Positions 25,297 through 33,814 of a stretch of 64,000 bases of DNA are shown in pieces. The stretch comes from an uncultured Myxococcales bacterium (GTDB taxonomy: Bacteria; Myxococcota_A; UBA9042; DTJE01). Position 1 is the stretch's first letter. Each line of letters begins with the position of its first letter. The position numbers were made by a program, and so were the translations under genes. The notes below the pieces were generated by a model. It ran no database searches. It saw only the letters and a list, made by a program, of their open reading frames with translations, and was not told the DNA's origin. The stretch spans positions 62,001-126,000 of the forward strand of contig CAIOFV010000043.1 of assembly GCA_903857665.1 (NCBI GenBank), read 5' to 3'.

Positions 25297-26568
25297 GTGT
25301 CGGGTCGGCTCAACGTCGGGTTCCTCCCGTGGCTGCTGGTCGGCGTGGCCGGGGGTCTGGTTTCCTGCCCGTCGCACGACGACGGTGCGTTGACGGGCGT
25401 GGTCCGAGGTTCCCTGAGCTACCAGGCGCGCCTTCCCACCGTCCAGGGCGGCGCCCTCCACCTGGATCGCGTCGAAACCCTTCCGGCCGCCGGGCTGCTG
25501 GCCCTCGTGCTGGACGGCGACAGCGCGGTGATCGGTTCGGGACGGCTGGGCCAGGACGGGTCGTTCCGCATCGACGTCACGCCCCCGCCGGACGGGAACG
25601 AGCGCCTCCTCTTTTCCACGTTGTGGACCCCGGATCCTGCCGGCGGCCGCGTGGACCTGGCCATCCTGGACGGGACCGGCGGCGACATCGGCACGGTCCA
25701 GGCGAACCCGTGGACCTGGAGCGCCGGCGTTCCGGCGGACGGCCTCGTGGGCGACCTGACCATCACCGAGGAACAGGGCTCGGGCGCGATGTACCTGTAC
25801 CTGTTCACCCTGCACGCGATGCAGGCCCTCCTCGCGGACCTGTGCGGCGGGGACGAATCGTGCCTGCGTCCCCTGGCCGTCCTGTGGCATCCCGGAGCGT
25901 CATGGTCGTGCGGCACCTGCTACGACCACGATGCGCCGCAAGCCATCGGCACCGACGGCAGCCTCGTGCTGGGACAGTCCCTGTTCGTCGGCGGCCAGCC
26001 GGGAGGGGCGTCGGCCTGGGGATACGCGGTGGTGCTGCACGAACTGGGGCACTACGCGGCGGCGAACTGGTCCCGGGACGACTCCCCGGGCGGCCCCCAT
26101 GCCTTCGGTACCCGCCTGCCGCCGCCCTTCGCCTGGAGCGAGGGCTGGGCTTCGTTCTTCGCGGTCGGCACGTTCAGCCAATGGAACCGGGACTCCCTTC
26201 CCCTGTACTGGGACCTCCAGAACGGGAACTCGGTGTGGATCGATTACCAGAAGGCCACGTATTCGGGCGGCGACCTGCTGCGCCCCGACCCGGGGGGCGG
26301 CCTGGGCCAGGACCTCGACGAGTCGTACGTCGCCTGCATGCTGTGGCACCTGTGCGAGGGCGGCCCCGACGAGGCCGACCTGGGCACCGGGACGATCCTG
26401 GAGGCCTTCGGTTCCAGGCGACTCCGCGACCTGGATCGGGGGGCGAAGGGCGCCGACTTCGTGGACTTCGTGGACGCCCTGGCATGCGCCGGGCACGCCG
26501 ACCCGGCGGAACGGGTCGTGACGGACGCCCTGGGCTTTCCCTACGACGACAGGCCCTTGTGTCCGTGA
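25297..26568 (+). CDS. putative zinc metalloprotease lipoprotein (HELGH)
   Basis: 423 residues. A signal peptide ends in a clean lipobox, GGLVSC, followed by an Asp-rich linker, so it should be lipid-anchored. Residues of about 45-170 look like a beta-sandwich prealbumin-like domain (SGRLGQDGSFRIDVTPP). The C-terminal domain carries LHELGHYAAAN with the zinc-binding HExxH at His248-His252, and WSEGWASFF (Glu282) is a plausible third ligand and gluzincin helix. Several Cys pairs may form disulfides. The GTG at 25297 is chosen because GGAGG is five bases upstream. It is not a standard named peptidase family as far as I can tell, so its target is unknown. Confidence 0.75.
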   Translation: MSGRLNVGFLPWLLVGVAGGLVSCPSHDDGALTGVVRGSLSYQARLPTVQGGALHLDRVETLPAAGLLALVLDGDSAVIGSGRLGQDGSFRIDVTPPPDGNERLLFSTLWTPDPAGGRVDLAILDGTGGDIGTVQANPWTWSAGVPADGLVGDLTITEEQGSGAMYLYLFTLHAMQALLADLCGGDESCLRPLAVLWHPGASWSCGTCYDHDAPQAIGTDGSLVLGQSLFVGGQPGGASAWGYAVVLHELGHYAAANWSRDDSPGGPHAFGTRLPPPFAWSEGWASFFAVGTFSQWNRDSLPLYWDLQNGNSVWIDYQKATYSGGDLLRPDPGGGLGQDLDESYVACMLWHLCEGGPDEADLGTGTILEAFGSRRLRDLDRGAKGADFVDFVDALACAGHADPAERVVTDALGFPYDDRPLCP

Positions 26569-26606
26569 CGATGTCGGCGAGAATGGGTCCGCGCAGGGAG
26601 GCGGTG

Positions 26607-27113
26607 ATGTTCCGGTCCCGTGCAACGGTGGTCCTTGCGGTGGCGGTCGTCGTGGCGGCCCTGCCGGCCCGCGCGGCGCCATCGACGGCCCCGCACGTGC
26701 AGGCCCCGCTGGCCCTTTCCCTGGACGTGACCGCCCGCGGCGACGCCGTCGAGGTGACCGCGACCGTGTCGGCACGGGGGCGCCTGGCGGCGGCTCCGGT
26801 CCTGCGGATGCTGCTGCCCGAGGGCGCGACCCTCCTGGAAGGGGCGGCCGAGGAGGCCCTGATCGTTTCAGGTGACGGGGGCGACGTGGTCCGTCGGTTC
26901 GCGGTAACGGGCCTGGGATCCGGGCGCCTGCGACTGACCGCTGACGCCGTGTCCGATGCCTCGGGAGCCCATGCCGAGGCCTCCTGGCCGCCGTTCGAGG
27001 CCGATCGGCTCCGGGTCGCCCCGCGCACCGAATCCATCCCGCCCGTGACCGTGGGCGGCGTCCGGATCGACCACGCCATCCCCCTTGCTCCCGCGAAGAG
27101 GCAGGTCCCATGA
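26607..27113 (+). CDS. exported protein of unknown function
   Basis: 168 residues beginning with a signal peptide (MFRSRATVVLAVAVVVAALPARA). The mature part looks like a single immunoglobulin-like or DUF11-type beta domain: alternating hydrophobic strands such as LALSLDVTARGDAVEVTATVS and LRMLLPEGATLLEG, without Cys or an obvious catalytic motif. The ATG at 26607 has GGGAGG five bases upstream. It lies 38 bases after the metalloprotease and overlaps the next gene by ATGA, so it belongs to a three-gene unit with a protease and a PIG-L deacetylase. Function not recognised. Confidence 0.65.
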   Translation: MFRSRATVVLAVAVVVAALPARAAPSTAPHVQAPLALSLDVTARGDAVEVTATVSARGRLAAAPVLRMLLPEGATLLEGAAEEALIVSGDGGDVVRRFAVTGLGSGRLRLTADAVSDASGAHAEASWPPFEADRLRVAPRTESIPPVTVGGVRIDHAIPLAPAKRQVP

Positions 27114-28099
27114 AGCACTTCCCGCGGTCCCGCGTCTGCCCCTGGCCCGGCGCAGTCCTCGCCCCGACCACCCGCGTGCTGGTGGTACTGGCCCATCCCG
27201 ACGATGAAATCGCGTGCGGCGGCCTGGCCCAGCGCCTGCCCCCGACCGCGCGGTTCCTGTGGGTGACCGACGGCGACGCCCTGGCCGAAGGCGCCGGGCT
27301 GCGGCGGCCCGAGTACGCCGCCGCCCGCCACCTCGAAAGCGAGGCTGCCATGGGCGCCATCGGCGTGTCCGTGGACCGGTTGCGGTTCCTGGGCAACAGC
27401 GAGGTCGGGATCTTCGAGGCCCTGGCCCGATGCGCGGCGAAGCCCAACGCCCGCCACGACGTGTTCGAGCACGCCCGGTCGCTGGCGCGCCAGATCACGG
27501 CCGAAGTGCTGGCCTTCCGGCCCGAGGTGGTCTTCACGGTGGCATGGCAGGGCGCCCATCCCGTGCACGACCTCGTCCACCTGCTGGTTCGTCACGCGCT
27601 GCGGCCGCCCGAGCACGGAGGCTGCGGCGAGGGATTGCGCATGCAATCCCTTGCCGCAGCCGGAGTCGCCTCGGGCCGATCCAACATTCGCCTGCCCGAC
27701 ACGCTGCTGTTCGAAATGCCGCTGTTCGATCCATGGGGCGTGCTGCCGCTGCGGTTCCCCCCGTGGCACCAGGGCCCGGTCCACGAGGTCCGGCTGACGT
27801 CCGACGAGGCGGCCGCCAAGCGGCGCATGACGCGGTGCTGGCCGTCGCAGGACGTCGTCCTCAAGCCCCTCGAGGCGATCGTGACGGTGGCCGGCGGCAT
27901 CGCAGCGCTGGCCGGGCATCCCTTCGACCTCGATTCCCTGCTGGCCGTGGAGCGATTCGCACCCGTGCCGCGCGATCGGGACTACGTGAAAAGCCCCCAC
28001 GGGTTCGAGTTCCTGGATCACCCGCTGGAACGCTGGCAGGGGGCGCGCATCTCCCATTCCGCCTCCATCGCTCCCATCGCCCAGGCGCTGATGGCATAG
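27110..28099 (+). CDS. PIG-L/LmbE family deacetylase carrying an in-frame palindrome
   Basis: A 329-residue PIG-L-type zinc deacetylase with VLAHPDDEIACGG (His and Asp zinc ligands) near residues 27-40 and a GAHPVHDLVH segment around 147-155 that supplies the later His ligand. There is no signal peptide. It is larger than the 217-residue paralogue at 2.2 kb. Around residues 171-184 the sequence GCGEGLRMQSLAAA is encoded by a 19-base-pair-stem inverted repeat (27620-27661), which looks like an inserted palindromic element. Translationally coupled to the exported protein upstream. Substrate unknown; N-acetyl sugars, or small thiol precursors as in MshB/BshB, are options. Confidence 0.82.
   Translation: MKHFPRSRVCPWPGAVLAPTTRVLVVLAHPDDEIACGGLAQRLPPTARFLWVTDGDALAEGAGLRRPEYAAARHLESEAAMGAIGVSVDRLRFLGNSEVGIFEALARCAAKPNARHDVFEHARSLARQITAEVLAFRPEVVFTVAWQGAHPVHDLVHLLVRHALRPPEHGGCGEGLRMQSLAAAGVASGRSNIRLPDTLLFEMPLFDPWGVLPLRFPPWHQGPVHEVRLTSDEAAAKRRMTRCWPSQDVVLKPLEAIVTVAGGIAALAGHPFDLDSLLAVERFAPVPRDRDYVKSPHGFEFLDHPLERWQGARISHSASIAPIAQALMA
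27620..27661. repeat. 42-base palindromic element inside the PIG-L gene
   Basis: The left arm 27620-27638 and right arm 27643-27661 are inverted copies of one another over 19 positions with a single G/T mismatch, closing on a GCAT loop. The core reads GGGATTGC-GCAT-GCAATCCC. It keeps the host reading frame open. I did not see a second copy in the window. Confidence 0.8.
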
Positions 28100-28144
28100 C
28101 GCAGGCAGGACCGCCCCGACCCCATCGGGGACACGGCTATCCCA

Positions 28145-28305
28145 TCGTACCCGTACCCGTACCCGCGCGCTCTGGCCCCATCGGGAACGGGCACGGGGAC
28201 GGGGCGGGGACGGGGACGGGAACGGGGACGGGGACGGGAACGGGGACGGGCACGGGGACGGGGCGGGGACGGGGACGGGAACGGGGACGGGCACGGACGC
28301 TCAGC
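28145..28305. repeat. G-rich hexanucleotide microsatellite
   Basis: Three TACCCG units (about 28149-28167) precede, from about 28186, an array of GGGGAC, GGGAAC and GGGCAC hexamers with two pentamer interruptions (GGGGC). A larger unit, GGGCAC-GGGGAC-GGGGC followed by four more hexamers, occurs twice. The array lies between the PIG-L stop at 28099 and the lipoprotein promoter at 28323. The runs of three or four G every two bases could fold into G-quadruplexes. Not coding. Confidence 0.85.
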
Positions 28306-28322
28306 GCCCAGGGCGCTTCGCG

Positions 28323-28351
28323 TTGACCGATGCCAGCCACAGGCGTATCCT
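28323..28351 (+). promoter_or_regulatory. sigma-70-like promoter for the large lipoprotein
   Basis: TTGACC at 28323-28328, 17 bases, TATCCT at 28346-28351, with a start near 28358 and a GTG at 28382. It begins about 20 bases after the G-rich hexamer array, so array length could influence it. Confidence 0.55.
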
Positions 28352-28381
28352 CGGGCGACTTTTTCCTCCCAGGAGGATCAC

Positions 28382-30262
28382 GTGAAAATGAATTCGCTTC
28401 GGTGGTTCGCGGTGCTGGCGACCGTGGTTGCGATGGTCGGGACCACGTCGTGCAAGAAGAAGGACGCCGCCGCGGAAAGCGCGGCCAAGGGTCCCTTGAA
28501 GGCCGAGGTCGGTGCCGTCGCGCTGCCCACGGGCATCCTGGGATTCGCCGGCGCGAAGTCGCTGGACGACCTGACGGGCACGATCGGGGCCATCGCCACG
28601 AAGTTCGCCCCGGAACTGGGCGCCATGATCGGCGCGCAGATTCCCGCGCTGCTCCAGGGCCAGATCCTGGGCGTCAAGAACCTGTCCTGGATGGACACCC
28701 AGAAGCCGATCAAGGTCGTCGTGCTGGACTACAAGCAGTTCAAGAGGCCGATGGTCGTCCTGCTGCCCGTGAAGGCCAAGGACCTGCTGACCGCGGCCCT
28801 GCCGGACAACAAGACCGCGGGCGCGCCCGACAACGAAACCAAGTTCGCCCAGGCCAACGGCACCCCGACGTTCGTGAACGTCGTCGGCGACTATGCCGTC
28901 TTCACGACGGACGAGAAGGCGTTCGCCACGGCCAAGGCCTTCCTGGAAGGCGACTTCGCGCGGTACGCGTTCACCGATCCGCTGGATGTCCAGGTGTCGT
29001 CGGCGAACCTCCAGCTGGTCGCCGCGACCGAACTGGCCTCGGTCAAGGAGACCCTCGCGCAGAACCTCGCCGCCGCGCCCGCCACCTCGGCGATGCCCGG
29101 CATGTCCGACCTGATCCAGAAGGAAGTCGATATGCTGCTCGACGTCCTCAAGCAGACCCAGACCCTGCGCGCGACCCTGCTGTGGGACAACGCCGACCTG
29201 ACGATCGCCACGTCCCTGAAGGTGGTCGAGGGCCAGGGCCTGGCGAAGTTCGCCGGTGACACCCAGAACCGCAAGATGGAACTGTTCAAGACCCTGCCCG
29301 CCGACGGCTGGCTGGTGTTCGCCAGCAACGTGGATCCGAAGATCTTCGCCGGCTGGAGCGATCTGGGCTTCGACTTCTGGTCGAAGTCGCTGGCGCTGAC
29401 TCCCGAGGAAACGGCGAAGCTGAAGGAACTGTCGGCGCAGGCGATGGACGTCCAGACCGGCGACAACGCCCTGTACTTCGGCCGCGAAGGCGAGTTCCCG
29501 CTGCGCGTGCTGACCGCCACCGCGGTGAAGGACGGCGCGAAGGCCAAGGCCCTGACTTACGCCCTGTACGGCATGCTGCTGAGCAAGGCCGGCGGGGTCA
29601 TCGAAAAGAACGCCGGCCCGGAACTGAAGGCCCTGCCGAAGCTGGACTGGGCGACCACCACGACGCTGATCGCCAGCCTTCAGCCGGTTCTGGCCACCAC
29701 GGGCGTCTCCATGGCGATCAAGGAAGCCGCCCTGGGCGATCTGAACGCCGACGTGCTCGAGATCGCGGTGGACTACTCGAAGGTCCCCGGCGCCTCCTCG
29801 GGCGAAATGGAACGCGTGGCGAAGATGATCGGCAACAAGGTCACTGGCGCCCTCGCCTTCGACAAAGGCCACATGTACTTCGGCTTCGGCCGGGACTCGG
29901 TCGCGGACCTGGACAAACTGTCGAAGGCCCAGGCCGGCGGCGCCACGCCCCTGACCGCCCTGATCGACAAGGCGGGCTTCACGCCTGCCATTGCGATGTG
30001 GCTCTCGTTGGTCGACCTGCTGAAGGTCGTTTCGTACTTCCAGGAAGGCTTCGCCCGCAACCTGCCGGGCCTCGCGACCGCCAAGCCCGACGCGGGCATC
30101 TCGCTGATCATCGGCAGCCACGGCGGCACCATCGTCGATGCGCGCCTGGGCATCCCGGTGGCGCGGATCTCCGAACTGATGCCGAAGCCCGGCCAGGCTC
30201 CCATGGGCGGCGCCCCGATGGGCGGCGCGCCGATGGCCCCGGCGCCGGCAGCGCGCCCGTAG
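28382..30262 (+). CDS. large lipoprotein of unknown function
   Basis: 626 residues. The signal peptide ends VGTTSC followed by KKKD, a lipoprotein-like site, and the rest is probably periplasmic. The body alternates long helices with strands and is built of two or more similar-looking halves (KSLDDLTGTIGAIATK and SVADLDKLSKAQ), reminiscent of DUF3352-type proteins, without catalytic motifs. The C-terminus has three GAPMGG/APMAP repeats. Start: GTG at 28382 with AGGAGG five bases upstream; an ATG two codons later is possible. It has its own promoter and no operon partner before 30394. Function not recognised. Confidence 0.7.
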   Translation: MKMNSLRWFAVLATVVAMVGTTSCKKKDAAAESAAKGPLKAEVGAVALPTGILGFAGAKSLDDLTGTIGAIATKFAPELGAMIGAQIPALLQGQILGVKNLSWMDTQKPIKVVVLDYKQFKRPMVVLLPVKAKDLLTAALPDNKTAGAPDNETKFAQANGTPTFVNVVGDYAVFTTDEKAFATAKAFLEGDFARYAFTDPLDVQVSSANLQLVAATELASVKETLAQNLAAAPATSAMPGMSDLIQKEVDMLLDVLKQTQTLRATLLWDNADLTIATSLKVVEGQGLAKFAGDTQNRKMELFKTLPADGWLVFASNVDPKIFAGWSDLGFDFWSKSLALTPEETAKLKELSAQAMDVQTGDNALYFGREGEFPLRVLTATAVKDGAKAKALTYALYGMLLSKAGGVIEKNAGPELKALPKLDWATTTTLIASLQPVLATTGVSMAIKEAALGDLNADVLEIAVDYSKVPGASSGEMERVAKMIGNKVTGALAFDKGHMYFGFGRDSVADLDKLSKAQAGGATPLTALIDKAGFTPAIAMWLSLVDLLKVVSYFQEGFARNLPGLATAKPDAGISLIIGSHGGTIVDARLGIPVARISELMPKPGQAPMGGAPMGGAPMAPAPAARP

Positions 30263-30327
30263 CATCGCGGCAATCCCCGTGTCTGGCCCCCCTTTCCGGT
30301 GATTTCAGCCGGTTCTGCAACTCGGAC

Positions 30328-30356
30328 TTGAAGCGTCCCGCAGCGTAGGCTAGGCT
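30328..30356 (+). promoter_or_regulatory. sigma-70-like promoter upstream of 30394 gene
   Basis: TTGAAG at 30328-30333, 17 bases, TAGGCT at 30351-30356, predicted start near 30363, ATG at 30394. Confidence 0.45.
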
Positions 30357-30393
30357 TGCGCACTGGCAGAATTCGTTGCTCTCTGGAGGTTGC

Positions 30394-31221
30394 ATGGACA
30401 AGTCGAATCTGGTGCTGACCATCCCTCAGGGTTCCGTGATCGCCACGAGCCTCGGCATCGAGGGACTGGCGAAGCACCTGAGTCCAGGCTCGGGGAAGCA
30501 CTTCCAGGGCCGGGCGATCTACCTGGACCTGGCCATCAAGGACGGCAAGGCCGGCTTCCAGTACATGGAGCAGGGCAGCTGGCGCGACGCCCAGGGCGAC
30601 ACGGACAAGGCTCTCGCGGGCGTGGCGGGCGGCAAGCGGACCAAGACCGCGCTGTCGAACTCGGGGTTCGGCGCGACGCCGCTGGACGCCTACAAGGCGG
30701 CCTACGTCATCAAGACGGGCGGGCAGGTCCTGCCGATGGAATCGTTCGTCGACCTGATCAAGTTCGGCCCCGGCGAGTGCCCGGACGGCTTGACGCCCCA
30801 GGCCATCGCCAAGGCGATCGGGACGCCCGAGCCGATGAACCGCAACCCCAGGATGTACCTGGTGTTCGCGCCCATCGAACTGCTGGTGATCAGCAACCTG
30901 ACGCCGATCGAGTACGCGTGGTACGCGACGCGGCGCCCCGGCAAGGTCTTCCGGCAGGTCTGCTTCGCCGAGCTGAAGACGGTCCAGACGCAGCTGGCGG
31001 CCCACGCGCGGTACGCCGAGTGCTTCAAGGAGATCGCCGAGAAGCCGACCAAGAAGACCAAGACCGTGGCGTTGACCAACCTGCTGAACAACGTGCCGTT
31101 CCAGGCGTGGGTGGGCTTCGACCGGAAGGCGGAAGGCGGCCTGTACTTCGGCGACCGGAACCACGTCCGCGTGGCCCGCTTCCCGGAAAGCCTGCCCTAC
31201 GACTGGGAGAAGGCGCTCTAG
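30394..31221 (+). CDS. hypothetical cytoplasmic protein
   Basis: 275 residues without a signal peptide or membrane segments. It is soluble-looking, Lys-rich and mixed alpha/beta, with patches such as GRAIYLDLAIKDGKAGFQYMEQ, RMYLVFAPIELLVISN and PFQAWVGFDRKAEGGLYFGDRNHV. No catalytic signature or known family is recognised. The ATG at 30394 has GGAGG five bases upstream; the in-frame upstream codon at 30376 is unlikely. It stands alone, with its own promoter, and converges on the outer-membrane protein gene. Codon use matches the neighbours. Confidence 0.65.
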   Translation: MDKSNLVLTIPQGSVIATSLGIEGLAKHLSPGSGKHFQGRAIYLDLAIKDGKAGFQYMEQGSWRDAQGDTDKALAGVAGGKRTKTALSNSGFGATPLDAYKAAYVIKTGGQVLPMESFVDLIKFGPGECPDGLTPQAIAKAIGTPEPMNRNPRMYLVFAPIELLVISNLTPIEYAWYATRRPGKVFRQVCFAELKTVQTQLAAHARYAECFKEIAEKPTKKTKTVALTNLLNNVPFQAWVGFDRKAEGGLYFGDRNHVRVARFPESLPYDWEKAL

Positions 31222-31279
31222 GACGCCGGGACCGCCGCTTCCTTCGCGCCTCGCACCCGACCTCAGCCCGTGAACATCC

Positions 31280-32281
31280 CTACCAGTAGTACCTCAGCCG
31301 GAACTGTCCCTCGATGGTCGTCTGGCTGAAGCCGAGGAGCCCGGATTTGGTCGCGATGGCCTCGACGCCCAGGGCCAGATCCTTGCGGCCGGTATACCAG
31401 ATACCTCCACCGCCGTAATGCTGCAAGTCCTTGGATGCATTGTACGTCTTCACCAGTTCGTACACGCCCTGAAGCCCGATGGGAACGGACAGCACCGTGT
31501 TTAGGTCCAGGCTGAGGACGAGACCCCAGTCCAGCATGTGATCCGTCGCTCCGCCGTCCACGTGCTCCCAGACGTACCGCAGGCTGCTCATCAGCCCGAT
31601 GACCTTGTAGGGCGAAAGGGCCAGCGACAGCCCCGGGACCAGGTCCGTCGTGTTCGACTTCGACAACAGGCCCTTGCTGGTCAGCGAACCCTGGTCCAAG
31701 GAGTTGTGCAGGGCGGTCTCCGGGCTCAGCAGGTAGGACGTGTTGCGATCGAAATCCAGGGACAGCGCGAACTGGAAGTAGCGGCAGCCCCAGGGCTTGG
31801 CCACCAGCCCGACGCCGTAGTCGTACCCCAGCGACGCCGGCACGTACAGGGCCGAATCGGCGTTGACGCCCACGACGGCGTTGGCAGCCGCGCGCACACG
31901 GAGGGCGAAGGACGCCGGCCCGATGGCCCCCATCCCGACCTGGAGGTCCAGGCTCTGCCGGATCATGAGGAGCTTGAAATCCAGCTTCTGCGTGGTCCCG
32001 TCGCCGTTATCGACGGTCGCGCCGATCCGAAGGTAGCCGAACGCGGTGGACGATCCGAAGTGCGTGCTGGTGAAGGGATCTGGAACCTTCTCGGACGGCA
32101 GGAAATAGTGGCCGTTCAAGGCCCGCTGGTTCGTCTGGTCGTCCCAGTGGAAGCCGTCCGAGGCCGAAGGCGGCGGCGGGGCCTTTTCCGCTCGAGCGGC
32201 GGCCGGGATCAGCACCGTGGCGAGGAACAGGAATGCCCGTGCGCATGGGTGCCCGACGATGGACGTCCTGATCGTGGACAT
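31280..32281 (-). CDS. outer-membrane beta-barrel protein
   Basis: 333 residues. A signal peptide (ARAFLFLATVLIPAAARA) is followed by about 300 residues of alternating amphipathic strands separated by Asp/Gly/Asn turns, ending RLRYYW; the aromatic C-terminal residue is the signature of a barrel sorted by BAM. Repeated patterns such as FGYLRIGATVDNGDG and LGYDYGVGLVAKPWG fit an 8-14 strand barrel. There is no plug or ligand motif. It follows the NtrC-type regulator gene at 32390 on the same strand by about 110 bases, so it could be controlled by it, but I see no good sigma-54 site there. A TATCCT -10-like sequence lies just upstream. Confidence 0.72.
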   Translation of the reverse strand: MSTIRTSIVGHPCARAFLFLATVLIPAAARAEKAPPPPSASDGFHWDDQTNQRALNGHYFLPSEKVPDPFTSTHFGSSTAFGYLRIGATVDNGDGTTQKLDFKLLMIRQSLDLQVGMGAIGPASFALRVRAAANAVVGVNADSALYVPASLGYDYGVGLVAKPWGCRYFQFALSLDFDRNTSYLLSPETALHNSLDQGSLTSKGLLSKSNTTDLVPGLSLALSPYKVIGLMSSLRYVWEHVDGGATDHMLDWGLVLSLDLNTVLSVPIGLQGVYELVKTYNASKDLQHYGGGGIWYTGRKDLALGVEAIATKSGLLGFSQTTIEGQFRLRYYW

Positions 32282-32389
32282 CGCAGGTCTCCTCTGTTGT
32301 TGCCCATGTAGGATAGCGCGGGGGGTGAAGAGCGGGAATCGAGGGGGCCCGGAAGCCGTGGCGGGGCGCGGCGAAGCGATGTGGAAGGG

Positions 32390-33763
32390 CTAGACCTCGC
32401 CCCGCTCGGCCCAGCGATCGCGCTGCCGGTACAGGGTGCGGCGATTGATGCCCAGGATCTTCGCCGCCCTCTCCTTGTTCCCCCCGGTCTGCAGCAGCAC
32501 GTGCAGGATGTACCGACGCTCGACCTCGCGCAGGGGCGGCAGCGGGCCCGTGGTCGGCCACGGCGCGAACGACGCCTCGGCGGGCGCATGGGCGGGCAGA
32601 TCGTCCTCGTCGATGACGTCGGCGTGGGTCAGCACCACCAGGCGCTCGACGATGTTTTCCAGTTCGCGGACGTTGCCCTCCCAGGGCCGACGCACCAGGG
32701 CGTCCATGGCACGCGGGGTCAGGCGCCGGGGTTCGGAACCCGTCCGGGTGGCGAACTGCTTCAGGAAGTGGTCCACCAGCATCGGGATGTCCTCGACCCG
32801 CTCCGCCAGCGGCGGCACCCGGATCGGGATGACGCTGAGGCGGTAGTACAGGTCCTCCCGGAAGGTACCCTCGCGCACGGCGGCCTTCAGGTCGCGGTGC
32901 GTGGCCGCGATCACTCGGCAGTCCACCGACGAGGCCTTCGACGAACCCACCGGCCGGACCTCGCGGTCCTGCAGCACGCGCAGCAGCTTGGCCTGCAGGG
33001 CCATGCCCAGGTCGCCGATCTCGTCCAGGAACAGGGTGCCGCCCGTCGCCTCGGCGAACAGGCCCCGGCGCGTCGTGTAGGCGCCCGTGAAGGCCCCCCG
33101 GGTGTGCCCGAACAGCTCCGATTCCAGCAGGCCTTCGGGGATGGCGCTGCAGTTGACGGGCACGAAGGGGCCGTGGGCGCGGCGACCGCCGAAGTGGATC
33201 GCCCGGGCGACCAGTTCCTTGCCGGTGCCCGAATCGCCCAGGATCAGCACGTTGCTCATCGAGTCGGCGACCAGCTCGACCAGCCGGAAGACCTCCCGCA
33301 TGGCCTTGCTGCGCCCGATCATCTGCTGGAGGCCGAAGCGGTCGCCCACCTCGCGACGCAGGCGGCGGTTTTCCAGGACCAGCCTGCGCTGGTCCACCGC
33401 CTTGGCCACCAGCGCCTCCATTTCGCGCATCTTGAAGGGCTTGGTGACGAAGTAGAATGCGCCGGCCTTCATGGCCTCGATGGCGCGATCGATGGACCCG
33501 AACGCGGTGACGATGATGACCGGGACGTCGGGCCGGTCGGTACGGACCCCCTGCAACAGGTCCATGCCGTCGCCGTCCCGCATCCGCAGGTCCGTGACGA
33601 TCACGTCGAAGTCGCCGTTGCGGACCTTTTCCAGGCCTTCCAGGCCACCCCGGGCGCCTTCGGCCTCGTAGCCGGCGCGCCCCAGGAAGTCCACCAGCAG
33701 TTCGCACATCTCCTGCTCGTCATCCACGACGAGCACGGATGGCTTCCGATCGCCCTCCGCCAT
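32390..33763 (-). CDS. NtrC-family sigma-54-dependent response regulator
   Basis: A 457-residue response regulator. The receiver domain at residues 8-120 carries VVDDEQEM, the phospho-acceptor Asp in VIVTDLRM and Lys in FVTKPFK. An AAA+ domain follows with Walker A GDSGTGKE near 175, the sigma-54-contacting GAFTGA loop, and LFLDEIGD. The C-terminus is a Fis-type helix-turn-helix (AAKILGINRRTLYRQRDRW). It should activate sigma-54 promoters when phosphorylated. The partner histidine kinase is divergent at 33933. The ATG at 33763 has GGGAGG five bases upstream. Targets unknown; the adjacent outer-membrane protein and Kazal lipoprotein are candidates. Confidence 0.95.
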   Translation of the reverse strand: MAEGDRKPSVLVVDDEQEMCELLVDFLGRAGYEAEGARGGLEGLEKVRNGDFDVIVTDLRMRDGDGMDLLQGVRTDRPDVPVIIVTAFGSIDRAIEAMKAGAFYFVTKPFKMREMEALVAKAVDQRRLVLENRRLRREVGDRFGLQQMIGRSKAMREVFRLVELVADSMSNVLILGDSGTGKELVARAIHFGGRRAHGPFVPVNCSAIPEGLLESELFGHTRGAFTGAYTTRRGLFAEATGGTLFLDEIGDLGMALQAKLLRVLQDREVRPVGSSKASSVDCRVIAATHRDLKAAVREGTFREDLYYRLSVIPIRVPPLAERVEDIPMLVDHFLKQFATRTGSEPRRLTPRAMDALVRRPWEGNVRELENIVERLVVLTHADVIDEDDLPAHAPAEASFAPWPTTGPLPPLREVERRYILHVLLQTGGNKERAAKILGINRRTLYRQRDRWAERGEV

Positions 33764-33808
33764 CGACGCCTCCCTTCCCGTTCCCCGGGTCCGGACCGGT
33801 ACGCGGGC

Positions 33809-33814
33809 AGTTTA
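33809..33814 (-). promoter_or_regulatory. -10-like element for the NtrC-type regulator
   Basis: TAAACT on the minus strand at 33814-33809, about 45 bases upstream of the ATG at 33763. The -35 is poor (GGGACC at 18-base spacing). Confidence 0.3.

Noticed and set aside
25419-27537. long minus-strand frames opposite the HELGH lipoprotein operon
   Set aside because: They have no signal peptides, motifs or Shine-Dalgarno sites, whereas the plus strand has an intact promoter, a lipobox and the zinc motif.
30364-30380. TGGCAGAATTCGTTGCT as a sigma-54 promoter upstream of the 30394 gene
   Set aside because: The GG and GC pairs are separated by 11 instead of the required 10 bases, and a better sigma-70 promoter lies at 30328-30356.
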